In this document: piece by piece, positions 33,969 through 46,074 of the stretch
Layout: each line of letters opens with the position of its first letter
Numbering within the stretch: position 1 is the stretch's first letter
Assembly: GCA_022701365.1 (NCBI GenBank)
Contig: JAKUHH010000030.1
Location: forward strand, 63,107 to 127,106
Source: Mycocentrospora acerina
Lineage: Eukaryota > Ascomycota > Dothideomycetes > Pleosporales
DNA length: 64,000 nt
Reading direction: 5' to 3'
Notes under the pieces: generated by a model
Told to the model about the DNA's origin: nothing
The model's input: the letters and a program-made list of their open reading frames with translations, nothing else
Databases searched by the model: none
Program-made: the position numbers and the translations under genes

Positions 33969-36900
33969 ATTGAAAAAGAATGTTGTTAAAGCAAGTGAGT
34001 GTTTGAGTTGGCTGTGGATAATGAATTCCCTTTTGCCATACGGATGTGCCTTTTTAAACATCATTGTCATGAGTCGTTTGTGATCCGGCACCCAGCGTGC
34101 CGTCGTACCCAGTGGAGCATACTCGTATGTCCTTCATCTTGTCCATGACTGCTGTTCAAGCATCTGTAATTAACATAGGACAGAATTCTGTCAAATTCTC
34201 CGACCCTACTCCAGATTCTTAATTCTCCTTGGCTGATCTTTCACGTTGGGTTTCATGGATAGAGCAGTTGTTGACCAGTGCGGGCCATTGAGATCGGAGC
34301 GACTGTTTCATGTCAACGAAACCCTGTAACAATGTTTCGTGGTATCCGAGACATTCGGATGGAATTTGAATACCGCATTGCTTTGACGCAAGTAATATTT
34401 TAGGGGGTTTTTTAAGTTATGCAAAAGCATTATGCTCTACACAATGAATAACTTTTAATAGGCATTTAATGTAAACTACTTGATGTCTTTCCGCGAGCTT
34501 AGTAGATTGATGCACTCCACGCGACAAAAGCTGTATGAATCGCATCAGTTTTATGCAAAGCTCTGCTTAAGCATGGTGTGACATTACAATGTAACAAAAT
34601 TCCTTTCAATAGATATTTAGGGGTGAGGCACAGGTTTGATCAAGGTATCAATATTATTGCACCTCTCAATCTTGGATGAGGACGAGATGACTAATCTATA
34701 TGTTGACAGAATTGTTTTCTGGTGTGGATTGGATTATATAGATAACTAGCTAATGGATAACATGATACGTGTGCATTTACTACAATTTTCGGATCGTTCT
34801 CAACGTGCTGTTGTGCAGTTATCTTATTTCCTTACACCAGAACGTCAGTTAAGTAATCTCTATAATTTCTGATCAATTCAAGCTTGTGAGTTATCAAACC
34901 ATATTTTGCACTGATACCACGCTCATGTCATGTTAACTAATCCTTGGCCACCAAGTTTAATTTACGTGTCAGTTGAACGAATACGAAATTCCTTGACTTC
35001 CATAATCAGTACTCCAGGGATCACCTCGAAATTGTGGCGGCATGGGAGGCGTTTCAAATGCGATAGGAAACACGCTAGTCATGTTACGTCATTGCCTTGC
35101 TCGGTATCATGCCGCCGTGAACAGGTACAGATATAACTGCCCCGGCTATATTGAACATGACAATACGAGCTGTCACCTCGAGTAATATAATGACCGTCAT
35201 CCCTATTTTTGCTGGCCCATTCTCTATCGGTTCTATCTTGTCATATTTGGGAAACGATACGATAATAGCATGCTTGGAGAGTGTTCATTGTAGACGATTT
35301 TCATCGACAAAGTCAGAACAACAATTAGTTAATAATCACTTGAAGACTAATTAATATAGCCTATTGATATGCTACATGGCAAATTGCCACTCCGAATTGT
35401 CCTTGTTGGAGAACAAGTTCTTAATACGCTTGCACTTCACCAGATTGAACGTCTTGGAAACTCTCCCAAAAGTCCATTAAATGTTGCATCTTACCACAGT
35501 ATAAACAAGACTACCCAGTCCTTATTCAAAGATGTGAGATTTTAGGTTGAAACTATCACAAAGACATTGCGAAAGCTTGCTTTGAGTTTTCTCGTTTGAT
35601 TTTACAGTACGATACTCGTGACGCATCGTGGTGTTGTGGAACTCGAGCCCCTCTCTCTGGATTTTGAGTAAGTTTGGCTATTTAGTAACATAATGATTCT
35701 GACCCCATGTCCTTGACTACATCAGCAAATTTACCTTTTTGACCCAGCAGTCGTCTTACTTTGATTTGTAGTTAGATTTCAATTAGTACTGCAGCAAATC
35801 GTCCCCTCTGAAGTTTGACGTGTTAAATACCTAGGTGACAAGGATGAAGGATTCCTACTGTACAAAAGCTGTGTGTGCTCGCTGCATTGTAGAATTGTCG
35901 CACATACACTCGTATCGAATGATTTGTTCAAAGAAGTACATACCACAAGCTAGATATTTATTACTCATATCGCAATCAAGACCTAATTCAAATTTTTGGA
36001 AAAGGCTCCTTCTCTGAGATTCCAATTCCTGTTCTCAACCGACGTTTGTTTAGATTACCTTCTTGGTTTCTAAACCATTGTGAGTACATCAACTTCCGTT
36101 ACGACTATAACGAAAATTAAGTTCAGAAATTGAACAACCATGAAGTTGCTGATTAATATACCTTTATATCTTACAGACTTTGCCAATCACTTGAAACGAC
36201 GTACATCAGAAATCAAAGGGGGTCGCCAAAAACATTGCCGCCGTACGAACGTTGTCAATGTCATCAACATGGAACTATCGCTCGATTTGAGCTTGTTGGA
36301 AATGTTTTTTGTTAGTGGTCTACTGCAAGCCAAGTCCCGTATTCCGGATTATATGTCTTTGTTGTGGGGAGATATTCGCTATCGATCCGCAACGTGTCCC
36401 CCTTACTGTACATAGAAAGGGTGTATTCCTTGTACTGCCGGATGCCGGCCAATTCTTTACGGAAAAATAAAATCTCTATCAATCAGAGAAAAATACAAAT
36501 ACGAATTTATCAACCAATCATGAAGTATGACTGACACTGTGCAAGTAACATTATCCGTCGTTTTGAGCTGACAATTATCCGCTCGAGAAATGGATAAATG
36601 CTTGAAATTAAGCACCATTTATGGTCAAACATTAGGTACCTGAGTTGAATATTGGCATCAATTGTGTGAGCCCAAACTCTATCTGTTTACCTTGGATGAC
36701 AATTTGGATTGGTCTTTCATCTTGTAATTTCACGTCCATTGTACATTTACATTTGCAGGTGTGCCGGATCAATATACAACAACTCTTACCAAATGTGGTA
36801 CTACGCCTCGAAGTGGCGGGGGCATGAATAAGAGATAAGGTTTGGGTGAATATAACGGCTACTTGCACCCGGGTTTCCATGAGATCTTTGCACAATACGC

Positions 36901-39409
36901 TAAAGCAAGTGTCATATCTCGAATCATGAGCCAGAGACGCATGTCAGCTGGTGGTGGAGCGGAGCTGATGCGAACGCCAGCTATCCCTTGCTGTGACGAT
37001 GGCAAGATTCCTTTTCTTTTTTCACGAACACTTTTCAAATCACGCTGGAGAGGAGACGTTATATGAGAACTGCAAGGGTAATCGAAGCGTTTGATCGCAG
37101 CTTGCCAGCTACGCAAAAGCCTGGTATGGTATTGAAGGATGGTTTGCTAATCTGCTTTTAATTTTACACTAGTTGCGGTGAAAGGGCAGGAAGGTTACAA
37201 CGTACACAATTTGGAAAATTGTGAAATTCTTCTCCTACACATGGTCCATCAACTAGAGACTAGTTACTGCTTTGGGGTGTTATACTAACGAATTCTAGGT
37301 CTCTCGTTGAGTGGGCTTGAAAACGGGGCAATTGTGGGCAGTTAAAGTGTTCGTGTTGATTCCACCGATAGGCGACAGGATGCCTAATTGGATTATATGC
37401 CCAGGCGCTTGAGGCTCCCGCTCAAGGCCCCCTGCGTCCCGTACGAGAGCCGCGTTTTCGAATAGATATTGCTCTGACGTTGGGTCAAGAGAAAGGGAGC
37501 ACGCGCCTGGCCCCATCTCGCTTCTCTCGGTAGAGGTGGTGCGTGCTATGAGTTTAGGGCAGCCACAATGGCAGAATGCTAACTGTGTTGATCCGTGCTA
37601 CTGCTACCGCCAGTGGAGTCGCAGCGGAGCCCGTGCCGGGTCTCGCACTGTACGTGTGCTACTCGGAGTAGGCACGACTACCCACGGATCTGCACCACAC
37701 TAGCATACGCAGCGCGTTCCAGATGATCAGGATTTCCAAGTTCCGGATTTCGGCAATAATACTACCCTAGGACATGCCACACACTTGTGTAGGTGCTTGG
37801 ATGAACTTGCAGCACCGACCCCATTGGTGCAGGAGTGTTATGAGCTAGTCACTAGAGTAGTTGAAATGGCCCGTGCCCCCATTGCTAACTCAAATAGACT
37901 TGTGCCTGTACAACTATATAGTATTCTGAGGGAGACAGCGCCAGCCCTGCGGCTGAAGATTGAACGAAACGACACGCTGCTGTTTGTTGGCAGCTAAGCC
38001 TCCGCCTCAACATACTCTTACGGCGGTACCTAGGGCCTCAGGGGGTAGCGATTCAGAGACGCTCTGCAGCAAAGCCTACACAACATGGAACACCACAGAG
38101 CTAAATGGGCACCCACCTCTGGGGAATACATTGATGCTCCTAATGTACAAATCGACGAATTGTCATAGTCGCCAATGCTTCCTACCAACTTGTGATTAAT
38201 GCAAACCAATGTTGCATCTCTTACCAGTGCCTCGCATCTCTTGAAACTGGTCAAGATACTCCTGCCGCATTGGGATTGGTGCTGTGCATCTGTGTAGACC
38301 TAAGACGTGTGCTGGAGCGTTGACGAGCAAACATTTGCTCTTCTTGGTATATTTTATCTATGTTCTTTCGTCTGGTCAACGCCTCTGCAATCGGCACGAT
38401 AGTCGATCGCCTGGTTTTGGTGACATCAGAGGCCACGTTCGAGGCCCAGCTGTCTCGATGAATGGTGCAGGCGCCACCAACGACTTTGACTGTTTATCCA
38501 GACGTGTCGGACCTTTTTAGGGTGCGGCTACCAATTTGCCGTGTCCGTGCGCACGATGCTCGGATTCGTGTAATGCCCAGGGACGTATATGTGAGTGCAG
38601 GGGCTTCAAACGAGATCGCCTCTTGTCCATGTTTGTAAAAAAAGACTGTTGTTTTGAAGTCATCTGTGATCGCCTTGGTGTTTTCTTTTGTTAGACACAC
38701 GATTAGAAATCACAAATGTTTGACGACTTTTTCTTGTTTGATGTTTCAAAATCAACATACAACTAGTATATCAAAGAATAATCTGTGTTATGCGAATCCG
38801 GGCATCAAGCGCACGGACAAGGAACAGATTGTGAAAACGAACACGGGCAAGTTCGTTCCATCGCTATGGGCGGAACACTTCTTCCGCGCTGAGATCGATG
38901 CGCCGGCTCTTTACGCACATTAGCTTCACTAGTCCCCGCATTAGACTTCAACGACCGCGTCAGTTTATACGGCAATTACTGCAAGAGCCGCTTCATGAAC
39001 AACGCAAAGAACGACTGCTGGTGTGGCGGGCCGGAGAAGTCACCATGGGAAGAATCGGGTGATTCTACTGTTATGCTGAGTTGAACACAATTTTGATAGG
39101 TCTGCACACCGAACCAGTTAGTGAGATGCATTCTCAAACAAAAGCGGGTTGGGTCCATGCTGGCCTCCTATACCAGCGTTAAGAGGTGGATTGTTGGGGG
39201 CCTCCCCCATAACCTGACTGCATCATTGGCTCAAAATTGTTTGCTTAGGCTATGTTCTGTGACCATGCAATGGAGATGGAGAACATATGCGCACTGACAT
39301 GGTTCGCTTCCTTTTACCCCCAATTAGTTCAAATAAGTCAGGAAACCCTGCCGATGCACGACCAGTTCCGTCTTCCTCACCCACCAGGAACTGACGTTTG
39401 TCAGTCATC
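33969..39409. other. Long gene-poor interval
   Basis: This 5.4-kb interval has no gene I can support. Most of it (34.1-37.2 kb) looks AT-rich with only short frames. From about 37.3 to 38.5 kb the base composition changes to GC-rich, and broken coding-like stretches appear in more than one frame (for example 37785-37997 plus, containing ALRLKIERNDTLLFVGS, and 38251-38436 minus). Around 38.80-39.06 kb there are again coding-like pieces in two frames, one Cys-rich (NDCWCGG). These look like remnants of genes or a mobile element; none is identifiable. Confidence 0.4.
37300..38540. other. GC-rich island with broken coding-like frames
   Basis: The sequence is sharply richer in G+C than the flanks at 34-37 kb and 38.6-38.9 kb. 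It holds several interrupted frames but no recognised domain. I looked for matching terminal inverted or direct repeats by eye and found none that I could define. It could be a transposon remnant that escaped repeat-induced mutation, or a foreign or degraded gene. Confidence 0.35.
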
Positions 39410-41238
39410 ATGAAGTCCTCTTTTATTTCCTTCCTTGTTGCATGGCTGTTCGTTGCACCGAAAGCCATGGCCGAGATTCCTCCAAACACGACGGTGGTTT
39501 CCATGTTGGGGATGATCCCTGAGTGCGCTGTAGGTCGTTCCCTTGTACCAATTTCGACTCCAAATTTCCCGCATGTATGCAGATTTACTAACGGGCGCGT
39601 TCGTGCTAGCAACCATGTGTTGTGAAGAACATTTTCACAGATGGTAACTGCCCAATGACTACCGCTCAGTCGTTGGCATCCTGCTTTTGCACGAATATCG
39701 CCATTCAAAAGAGCTTTTCGGAATGTGCACAGAAGTCATGTTCTTTTCATGAACAAGGAGGTGTGTATTGGCTTCTTCAGAACTGGCCATTCAGCTGACG
39801 GCTTTACAGTGTTGTCAGTTTTTGGGAGTGAACTCTGCAAAGCATATCCGAAGGAGACGCGGGCCAACGAACTCAAGGTTGTCTCGATTACAACAATAGT
39901 ACTTTCTTTGTTTTTCCTGATTTTGCGCCTTTTTTCAAGGTGGCTTGGAACAAGCAGGCTTTGGTCCGACGATGTGTATGCAATTGCTTCTGTGGTACGT
40001 CAAAGTTGCCATCTCTCAACGTGGCATTGAATTGACGATACGGTGTTTCAGGTTTTCCTCGTCGTTCTCTCTATAGTCGTCCTCCAAATGTCTTTGATGG
40101 GGTTTGGTCTTCACTATTGGGATATGCCACCCGAGCACGGCGTTGCCATTCTGAAGCTGTTCTACGTCTGTCAAATGCTTTACATTTTGGTTCAGATCAC
40201 CTCCAAGGTGGCCATTTTGGCACTGTTCTTACGTCTCTTCCCAAACCATATTCGGTGGTTTATTTGGGCTGTTCGATCTATGATCGTATTCATGTTCTTT
40301 CATGGTACATTTTTCCTTCTACTGGTCATATTTCAGTGTGTGCCGATCCATGCAATCTGGGATAAGACCGTCGCTGGGAGATGTCTCCCTATCTCTACAG
40401 CCATTGGCTTCACAGGCGCCGGAATGAGTATATTGGAGGACTTTATCATCCTGTTACTGCCAGTTCGCGAACTCTGGTCGTTACAGATGAGCCAGAAGAA
40501 GAAATTAGGCGTTTTACTTTTGATCAGCGTAGGTTCACTGTAAGTACCATTCCCTGTCAAGTCAACGCAGCGCTAAAAAATACATCCAGTGCAATAGTCA
40601 CCAGTTTTGTCCGACTCAAATCCGTTGTAAAATTCGGAAACACATACGATTCAACGTGGGACAACGTCGATTTGCTCAAGTGGTCAGTCATCGAGCTATT
40701 TTCGGCATGCATCTGCGGCAACCTGCTACCCCTCCGTCCCCTCATAAAAAAGATACAACCTGTCTTCTACTCCAAATGTAATCAATACTTTGGATGGGAT
40801 CTCAAAACTTCAGAGACAAATTCGGTCAGATTCAGCAAGTTCAAGTGGCGGAAAAGTTGCACTCCACAAACGAAATCTGACCTATACACCACAACTCAGT
40901 CCCCTAGATGGAGTGCCAATCAGCGCCTGAAAGCGGAAGGTCATGGTGATGAGGAGATGGTTTCGCTATCAAACCCCTCTCTTGCATACTTCAGGACGAG
41001 TGTTGGAGCGTTCCAGCCACAACAAGAAGATGACATCGAAAAGATTACGCCGAACGGCATAGTTCAGAAAACATCGACCGTAGTGACAAGCTCTTTGCAA
41101 GAAAAATCCCCAAATAACGCAGGGAGGTCGAGCTCGTCTTGCAGTGAGAGGGTATTGGTACCAGCAGAGGCGACTCGTGCAAAACCTGTCTCGGGGTCAT
41201 GGGGTCGTGCATTCTCACGATTGAGTAGATTTCCTTGA
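39410..41238 (+). CDS. CFEM-domain Pth11-like GPCR (fungal rhodopsin-like)
   Basis: Exons 39410-39529, 39610-39760, 39810-39994, 40052-40539 and 40590-41238 join in frame to 530 residues. MKSSFISFLVAWLFVAPKAMA is a signal peptide. An extracellular CFEM domain follows, with cysteines in PECAQPC, DGNC, ASCFC, SEC and KSC; two introns interrupt it. The membrane core then has seven helices, including ITTIVLSLFFLILRLFSRWL, FGLHYWDMPPEH, LVQITSKVAILALFLRLFP and GFTGAGMSILEDFIILLLPV, which are family hallmarks. A hydrophilic tail of about 190 residues, rich in Ser/Thr, ends the protein. In Magnaporthe, Pth11 senses host-surface cues; here the ligand is unknown. The third exon could begin nine bases later at a second AG (39818). 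It converges on the oxygenase gene. Confidence 0.9.
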
Positions 41239-41665
41239 AAGTCATAAGATACCCAATACTGTAATGACTAACGAGCTGCCTTCAAATTAAACTGGCATTG
41301 TTTTCCTTTTGTGTACGATATATAGACGTCATGCGCTTGAGCATTTTCTCATTTTGTAGGAGAATTAGATGCATGCAGCCGATTTGATTCAGCTTCCAAA
41401 ATTATCTTTTCAGACAGGTTGTTACTCGTGTATGAAAATGATTTTTTTTACCTTGCCAAGAAAATGCCTGCAAAGCAATTGGAAAGGCGCTTCTAGAAAT
41501 TGATGTTGAGTCAGTCGGTCATCTTCTAGAGCAGTCTACATGGCGCCTTGCATTATCCGTTCGTCATCTTAACCCAATTCCCTGAAGCATCAAAGAATAC
41601 CAAAAACACACAGCAAGAGATTCATATCAACTTGGGGTTCATTTTTTTTACATCGATTTTACTTT
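41239..41665. other. Convergent spacer
   Basis: This 427-bp tail-to-tail interval between the CFEM-GPCR (+) and the oxygenase (-) contains no gene and should hold both 3' untranslated regions. Confidence 0.6.
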
Positions 41666-42880
41666 CTACTCCTTGTAGGTCTGGTCGTGGAAACCTGCCA
41701 GAACCTCCACCTTTCCATCCCCTCTTTCTGCCCACCTCTTCGCCGCAATATCTGGGTTCAACTGCAGCGTCTGCTTCGCCCTTACCCACTCCTCCATGGT
41801 AACAATCTTCTCGAAGCGCGGCTTCACACCTGCCTTCTCTAGAACGGGGGAGTTGGTGATAGGCAGCAACTGCGTATCGTTGTGGGGCCGCGCAAAGTAC
41901 AACAATCCTGTGCGGCTGTACTCTCGCTGATCTTCTGGTGGAGCCACGACACGGTGAACAGAAGATTTTAACCACCCGCCAGTAAGGTGGGAGATTGTGT
42001 CCGCGAGGTTGACGGTGATGGTTCCGGGCTGGGCGCTTACGGATGTCCAGTTTCCGTCCTCACCGAGGATCTGCAGGCCAGCGACAGGCTGGCGGAAAAG
42101 AAGCGTGACGGTGCCGAGATCAGTGTGCCCACTTGTTGCGCCGAACTTTGATGCTTTCCATTCGTCTGCTGTACGGGGGTGGTAGATCATGTAACGGTAG
42201 TGGTCCTCTGACTTCTTCTCGTAGATGTGTTGCTTGACGAGGTATTCCTCATCAGGCAATTGAAGCACGATAGCGAAGAGACGTAGAAGTGGGAGGACGA
42301 CGTTGGAATGCAGGGCACGATGGAAGGTTTCAATTTCTGGCAGATGGGCTTTGATGAGGTCTGGATGATTGTATTTCCCCTTGAAGTCGTTTGTGAATTT
42401 TGGGAAGTTGAACATCTCAATGTTATCTTTGGCATCGGCTATTAGGGCGCGTCCAGGTCGACGCCAGCCGTTGTAGTCGGCTTCTTTGTAATTGACTTCG
42501 TACTTCTCCTTTTCTGAGGTGGGAAGCTCGAAGAAATTCTTGGCCAAAGTGAATTGTCGGTCGACCTGTTCTTGGCTGAGACCGTAATTTTTCACGTAAA
42601 ACTATTCAGAATCAGTAAGCATCCTAGAATAAAAACAATCTATGATCTGACTTACAAAACCGACATGATGCACAGCGTGTTCAAGCTGCTTAGCTAATCG
42701 CTCTTTACCGCCTGGTCGGTCGTAGTCTTCGAGGTCGAGAGTCACAAGTTCGGACCAGTCAAGGTTTTCCTTGGTCTCTGGTGGGTGGACGTATGGCTTG
42801 AGGTTTGCAAAGTCATATTGAGACAAATCGACTTTGGAATCAGCTTGTGAGGTGGTAGTCTGGGTAGTAGTTGTAGTCAT
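41666..42880 (-). CDS. 2-oxoglutarate/Fe(II) oxygenase, isopenicillin-N-synthase-like
   Basis: Exons are complement of 41666-42601 and 42656-42880, giving 386 residues. The 54-nt intron joins HHVGFFYVKNYGLS, the conserved DIOX_N block. The double-stranded beta-helix core carries the iron triad His234-x-Asp236 (SGHTDLGTVTLLF) and His291 (SSVHRVVAPP), with Arg301 in REYSRTGLLYF for 2-oxoglutarate. Such soluble enzymes hydroxylate or desaturate small molecules using O2 and 2-oxoglutarate, giving succinate and CO2. The N-terminal 15 residues are Thr/Gln-rich and probably disordered. It is divergent from a Dal5-type permease, which hints at a shared small substrate, but the substrate cannot be read from the sequence. 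Confidence 0.92.
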
Positions 42881-43684
42881 GATGATAGCAATGCGTGTGA
42901 TAAAACCCTAGTACTGAGTGTGTCCTCGAAAAATAAAACGACGGCTTCGAGGTTCTGATATAGTCGGAAATACTCATTACTATCTCCGTACCTTCTCTAC
43001 CAAAGTGCATTTTAACCGCGGTGTTGGGTGCTGTTCCATTCCATCAATCAACCCCGCAATGTCGCCATCCATCTCCCCATCCGCTTGATTCATCAGCAGA
43101 GTGCATTAACAGCGTTATCGGAAGCCTCTTAAGTTTAGTAGTTGATGTAGGATTCATGTTGGGGTTGTTGTTACTTGCAGTACACGACAATATGTGGACC
43201 ACAACATGCAGCCCACGTTATCGGATGCAGGTATCAGATGGCGCAATGAACACTTATCATCACGTATTCACCCACCACGACGACCTCAACCCTATCATCT
43301 AGCCCTGGGATAGCAAAATATGACTCGAACAAGCCAATAGGATGAGCGAGATCATCGCTTATGAGACAAGCGGAACCATTATCACCCCAAAGAACAGCCT
43401 TACAAGGTATGTTTTCTCCAAAGTCGCGTATTTCCGGAACAAAAGCTAGAGATATATTTTTGTGATCCATCGTATCTCGTTACATTTATGAGTACCGATG
43501 AATTGCCGGCGTACAATATTGGACTTGAGGGCCACAGAGGAGTCGATGATGAAAGAATCTGGACGATTGCGCAATGAATGTTGAAGACAATTGGAATGTG
43601 GCGTACGATTTTGTTTGCATACAAGACAAGTGATTCCACAATGAACAAAGCTATCAGTACTAAGAAACAATTCTGCTTTATAGA
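42881..43684. promoter_or_regulatory. Divergent promoter, oxygenase / Dal5-type MFS
   Basis: This 804-bp head-to-head spacer lies between the two starts. Open frames at 43021-43302 (+) and 43234-43694 (-) overlap but show no family features. Several GATA-type hexamers (GATGATAGC near 42881, TATCAT/TATCTC groups) could be nitrogen-regulator sites; this is only suggestive, since GATA sequences are frequent by chance. Confidence 0.4.
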
Positions 43685-45395
43685 ATGGCGTCAAAGTCTG
43701 ATGAAACTGAAGTTCAGACTAAAACATTGAGCGAGTCACCTTCTGTGGACAATTCAACATCTTCGAATACACACGAACTAAAAGCATGGGAGAAACCAGG
43801 TTTTGTGGGAACCACTCGTCGCACTCTCCGGACTATACAACGTTATATTTGGGATGATCCCGACAAGCCTGCCGAGGAGAAGTGGTTTTTACTCAAGCTC
43901 GACATTTTTCTACTATCCGCATCGTGTCTTGGTTACTTCAGCAAAAATCTCGACCAAGCAAACATCGGAAATGCTTATGTTTCGGGAGTAAGTAAACTAG
44001 TGATTTGGATAAGATTTCGGTTACTAATGCTCCCGCAGATGAAGGAAGCATTGGGCATGCATGGCAGCGAACTTACTTACGCAAGCAATGTTTTCACGGC
44101 GGGATATGTTATTGGACAGCTCCCTGCGGTTATGCTGGCCTCACGTGTCCGACCATCGATTTTGATCCCTACCCTAGAGATTCTGTGGTCGGTAATGACA
44201 TTCTGCTCGTCGTCTGTGACGAATGTGTCTCAGCTATATGCTATTCGATTCCTCGTTGGTCTTTGCGAAAGCGGTTATTTTCCTGTCATGATTGTGAGTC
44301 CAAACCCTCCAGGGATCTGTAATAATACTTACATGTGGATAGTATCTCGTGGGCAGTTGGTATACGAAAGAAGAGAGAGGCAAGCGAGTAGCACTCTTCT
44401 ACAGTACTGCCTCGCTAGCCCAGATGTTCAGTGGCTATCTGCAGGCTGGAGCATACAACGGCTTAGACGGCGTGCACGGCAAGGCAGGCTGGCAGTGGCT
44501 GTTCATCGTTTGTGGCGTGATCTCGTTGCCAATCGCTTTTCTCGGCTACTTCTTCATCCCCGACTTTCCTGAGACAACGCGGGCCTTTTACATCACCAAA
44601 GAAGAAGCCGAACGCCAATGTAAACGACTTATTGCGGAGGGTCAGAAGCCGCTGGGCCACAACCCTTGGACCCCAAAGAAACTTCTCCTTGTTTTCAAAC
44701 AATGGCAATTTTGGGTGTTACCTCTAGGATACTTCTTTGTACAGGGCAGTTTCCCAGTTCAACAACCTGTCATGGCGCTTTGGCTCAAGGCTGAGGGTCG
44801 CACAGTGTATCAGAGAAATGTTTGGCCAACGGGGCAGACTGCCGTCGGCGTTGTCGTGCAAATCGCTGCTGGAATGCTTGGAGACTCACTGTTGCGAGGA
44901 CGCCGCTGGCCAGTGATCATTGTCATGCAGGCCGGTACCTTTTTTGGTGCAGTCATTCTGGCCGTCTGGAACGTACCTGATACCCTCAAATTTGTCGCCT
45001 ACTACTTCCTCAATTTCAGTGCTGGAGTTCCCGGACCGTACTATGCGTGGTACTCCGATCTGATCCCCCACGATCACGAACTGCGTGGATTCGTTATCGC
45101 AGCATCCAACATGTTCAGCTTCATCATGTCCATTTGGTACTCGCTCGCCGTATGGCGGACTGTTGATGCGCCGCGCTTCAAACCGGGTTTCATCGCAGCC
45201 TCCACTTTGGGTGTGTGTATGGTCACATTGACACTGTTGTTGCGTCTGCTGCAAGCTCGAGATGAGAAACAGAGGGCTCGGGAAGGCCAGGTAGCAGAGG
45301 ATGTTGAGGCGCCAGCAGGGTCAAGAGCAAGTTCAGGGACAGATGGGATCGCCATAAGTGGGGATGAGAAAGAAATTACGGCCGTGAACAAGTAA
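43685..45395 (+). CDS. MFS anion:cation symporter, Dal5/allantoate-permease type
   Basis: Exons 43685-43987, 44039-44293 and 44343-45395 give 536 residues. A hydrophilic N-terminus leads to EEKWFLLKLDIFLLSASCLGYF, then SKNLDQANIGNAYVSGMKE, the TM1-TM2 signature of the ACS/Dal5 family; the first intron falls exactly at YVSG|MKE. Later motifs include TAGYVIGQLPAVML, IRFLVGLCESGYFP (second intron after VMI), GSWYTKEERGKRVALFYS and FIPDFPETTRAF. About 12 TMs. Members import allantoate, ureidosuccinate, nicotinate, pantothenate or small peptides, so the substrate is open. The cytosolic tail is rich in acidic and Ser residues. Head-to-head with the 2OG oxygenase. Confidence 0.92.
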
Positions 45396-46074
45396 GGGCA
45401 ACGTAGCATGTCATGTGAACCAGAGGGGTTGCCCAAAATGTAATGTTCGGTTTTGTCGATGGAATAGCATGTAGCTCATCGTAGTGATGTCTTGGTGAAG
45501 TAAGTTGTCTTTTGAAAACCAATCAAAGTCTCCATTTTGGAATGGACCAAGTTGCAAGGGTTTCAAGCCCGTCTGGCACGCTTGTTGACCAGGGCGTGTC
45601 CCGAGAAGGTGCGGTAACTGGCTCAGGTGCATGGCTGAGCTCTATTTGTATGATCTCAACATGGACGCTGCACCAACTTCCATGCATCCATTGGGTGGGA
45701 GGAGCCAGTGATCATGGAGGAGGTGAGAAAATACTGGTAGGAAAGAAATCGTCCCGTACAAGTCCTCAGTCGTCTGCTTACGAGGGCCAAGGTGTACGTC
45801 GCCTTGATCCCTTGCACACACTGTTGACTCATCTGCTGCAAGACCTACATCATACTCAGCAATAACACATATATTCCAGCAAACTCAAATCATGCTTTGG
45901 CATGCTCGTCTTGTGTCGTCGAAATGCGGAGAAGGCATGTCTGTGGGGAGAGGAGCGGACATGTGGGGCGATGCCGCTAAGCAAGCGCTCACGTGTGGAC
46001 GCGAAAGCGGCAGCCGCGCCGCGCAAATGGAACGCGCAGAGACGTGATGCACGCAAACACGCCAAACACCAACA
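45396..46074. other. Intergenic region upstream of ORC6
   Basis: The 679 bp between the MFS stop and ORC6 start hold no supported gene. Open frames at 45411-45632, 45512-45865 and 45885-46214 have no recognisable content. The last 100 bases before 46075 are GC-rich with no TATA box. Confidence 0.5.

Noticed and set aside
37295..37560. Possible tRNA or transposon end in the GC-rich block
   Set aside because: I could not fold a cloverleaf with a proper T-arm nor find a matching inverted or direct repeat.
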